A stretch of 64,000 nucleotides of DNA, from NCBI RefSeq assembly GCF_000227295.1, contig NZ_JH165054.1, forward strand, positions 2,309,577-2,373,576, given 5' to 3'. This stretch comes from Cutibacterium avidum ATCC 25577 (GTDB taxonomy: Bacteria > Actinomycetota > Actinomycetes > Propionibacteriales > Propionibacteriaceae). The notes beneath the pieces are model-generated. The model saw nothing but the letters and a program-made list of their open reading frames with translations, had not been told where the DNA came from and ran no database searches. Shown one piece after another: positions 62,690 through 64,000 of the stretch; position 1 is the first letter of the stretch, and every line of letters begins with the position of its first letter. A program made the position numbers and the translations under genes.

Positions 62690-63799
62690 TCAGCCGAAGC
62701 GGCGCGCACCCTGGTACGAGGTCTGGTACGTCAGGGTGGAGATCTTGATGCCGGTTCGCGGATTGGATGCGTGAACGAACTTGCCGCCACCGATGTACAT
62801 GCCGACGTGGGTGATGCCCGGGTAGAAGAAGACGAGGTCACCCGGCTGCAAGTCGGATGTCGCCACTGGGCGACCTGCCGCGTACTGAGCGGCTGCGGTT
62901 CGCGGCAGACCGACGCCGGCCTTGCCCCACGCGGCCATCATGAGACCGGAGCAGTCATACCCGGACGGTCCAGTTCCGCCCCAGATGTAGGGCTTGCCGA
63001 GCTGGGCCATCGCGAAACTGAGAGCGGCCTGAGCACGGGAAGAGACACTTTCCGAAGGAGCGGGGATCGAGACCTGATCACCCTTCGCGTTCTGAGCGGA
63101 CTGGGGAGTTGACGGGGCAGCAGAACGTCCCGCAGCCCGGGACACGACGTTGGCGGTCGAAGCAGCCGCTTCGGCGGCCTGACGACGCTCGAGCTCGGCA
63201 CGCTGCTGTGCGGAGAGGCGTTCGACGACCTCCTTGGCCTCTTGCTCCTTCTTCTTGGCGTCAGCCAGCAGCTTGGCCTGCTGGTCACGCTGAGCCTTGA
63301 TGGTGGCTCGGTCAGCCTGGGCCTGCGACTCCAGGGAAGCCAACCGGGCCTGCTGAGCCTGAAAATCCTGGAACTGTTCAGTGGTGCGATCGGTGACGTT
63401 CTGGACGGTTGCCAGCTTGGACAGGAACTGGCCGGAGTCACCACTGGTCACGAGCTGGGTGGTCGTCGAGACGCCGCGACCGCTCTGGTAGTCGCTCAGA
63501 GCAACACGACCGAGGGCCTTGCGCATGGTCGCCACCTTGGCAGACTGTGCGCCGAGGTCCTTCTGCGAACGATTGAGATCCTTCTGAGTCTTGTCGAGAG
63601 CAGCCTGGGCCTTGGTGTAGTCCTCCTGCACCTTGGCGGTCTGCTCGTCGAGCTGAGCCAGGCGGGTCTTCGCCTGATCGATGGGGTCAGGAGCAGCCTG
63701 AGCTCCCAGCTCAACCGATGCCACCGTGCCGAGGATGATTGCTCCCGTCATCGCAGCTACTGCGACGCCCCGTCCACGTCGAGGGGTGCCACCACTCAT
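62690..63799 (-). CDS. Secreted NlpC/P60 peptidoglycan endopeptidase
   Basis: 369 residues. Signal peptide to about residue 35 (VAVAAMTGAIILGTVASVEL, cleavage near AQA-AP), a long coiled coil (about 45-235) and an NlpC/P60 domain with Cys in YDCSGLMMAAWG, His in GITHVGMYIGGG and KFVHASN. RipA-like enzymes cleave peptide stems and help cell separation. ATG at 63799 has GGAG 8 nt upstream; an upstream GTG at 63826 would add nine residues. Confidence 0.93.
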   Translation of the reverse strand: MSGGTPRRGRGVAVAAMTGAIILGTVASVELGAQAAPDPIDQAKTRLAQLDEQTAKVQEDYTKAQAALDKTQKDLNRSQKDLGAQSAKVATMRKALGRVALSDYQSGRGVSTTTQLVTSGDSGQFLSKLATVQNVTDRTTEQFQDFQAQQARLASLESQAQADRATIKAQRDQQAKLLADAKKKEQEAKEVVERLSAQQRAELERRQAAEAAASTANVVSRAAGRSAAPSTPQSAQNAKGDQVSIPAPSESVSSRAQAALSFAMAQLGKPYIWGGTGPSGYDCSGLMMAAWGKAGVGLPRTAAAQYAAGRPVATSDLQPGDLVFFYPGITHVGMYIGGGKFVHASNPRTGIKISTLTYQTSYQGARRFG

Positions 63800-64000
63800 C
63801 TGAGAAGCTCCAAATCTGCGCTCCACTGTCTACCCTTCACCATCACCTGACCAGTCCGACCGCACCATGACGCGGTGGGACCGAATCATCCGTCCAACTG
63901 TGATTTGGCCGTCGAGCCCGGACCATCCTTGCCGACTGAGAGAATCTTATGTGGTCCTCAGGAGCTGGGCAACTCTTCAGGGAAAACGCTCACACCAGTG
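63800..64000 (-). promoter_or_regulatory. Leader/promoter region of the NlpC/P60 gene
   Basis: At least 200 nt upstream of the wall hydrolase with no gene. It holds a hairpin (ACCGC / GCGGT around 63860-63880 with an 8-nt loop). Wall-hydrolase genes in Actinobacteria often carry c-di-AMP riboswitches (ydaO type); the pieces here are not a clear match, so this is a candidate only. Confidence 0.3.

Noticed and set aside
1-64000. CRISPR array, insertion sequence or prophage
   Set aside because: No spaced direct repeat set, transposase or integrase coding seen anywhere in the window.

Overview
The window is high-GC actinobacterial chromosome, most likely Cutibacterium acnes or a close Propionibacteriaceae relative. 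I judge this from protein character and gene order (mraZ to divIVA cell-division cluster without ftsA, SepF, an RNase Sa-type enzyme, class II DAHP synthase, class F sortase) and from frequent GTG/TTG starts with 1-4 nt gene overlaps. No database search was possible. I see no insertion sequence, prophage, CRISPR array or rRNA; one tRNA-Leu(CAA) is present. The content is mostly core housekeeping.

Layout. 1-5.5 kb: 5' part of rpsA, a class F sortase, a large FAD/Fe-S oxidoreductase, and a decayed alpha/beta hydrolase holding an 11-base C run. 5.5-12.8 kb: polA, a hotdog thioesterase, an ANTAR response regulator, tRNA-Leu, two crcB fluoride channel genes with a universal stress protein, and pyk. 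12.8-33.5 kb, minus strand: the division and cell-wall cluster, in transcription order mraZ-rsmH-ftsL-ftsI-murE-murF-mraY-murD-ftsW-murG-murC-ftsQ-ftsZ-pgeF-sepF-yggT-divIVA, then dksA/traR-like, lspA and a pseudouridine synthase. The mraZ upstream region carries four GTGGAG repeats at an exact 10-nt period, a probable MraZ autoregulatory operator.

33.7-38.7 kb: divergent moxR-DUF58-transglutaminase operon and a DUF3040 gene. 38.8-43.4 kb: glycine cleavage genes gcvT-gcvH-gcvP. 43.4-47.1 kb: gluconate locus with a frameshifted GntR gene, an intact GntR paralogue, gntK and gntP. 47.1-49.7 kb: hsp20 with two HspR-type (HAIR) operators, an alpha/beta hydrolase and an unrecognised protein. 49.7-61 kb: HelR-like RNA polymerase recycling helicase overlapping metF tail to tail, a polyprenyl diphosphate synthase, a lipoprotein RNase Sa homologue with its barstar inhibitor, a Ser/Thr kinase without PASTA repeats, an EamA transporter, an MBL-fold hydrolase, class II DAHP synthase and two acyltransferase-type genes. 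61-64 kb: a small membrane protein, a ROK glucokinase and an NlpC/P60 hydrolase with a 200-nt leader.

Themes: peptidoglycan precursor synthesis, septum assembly and polar growth come from the 12.8-33.5 kb cluster; wall surface and hydrolysis functions flank it (sortase, NlpC/P60, transglutaminase). The metF-idsA-kinase-DAHP synthase-plsC order resembles the mycobacterial region next to the division cluster. The best leads are the poly-C decayed gene, the MraZ and HspR operator arrays, the RNase/barstar pair and the frameshifted GntR.
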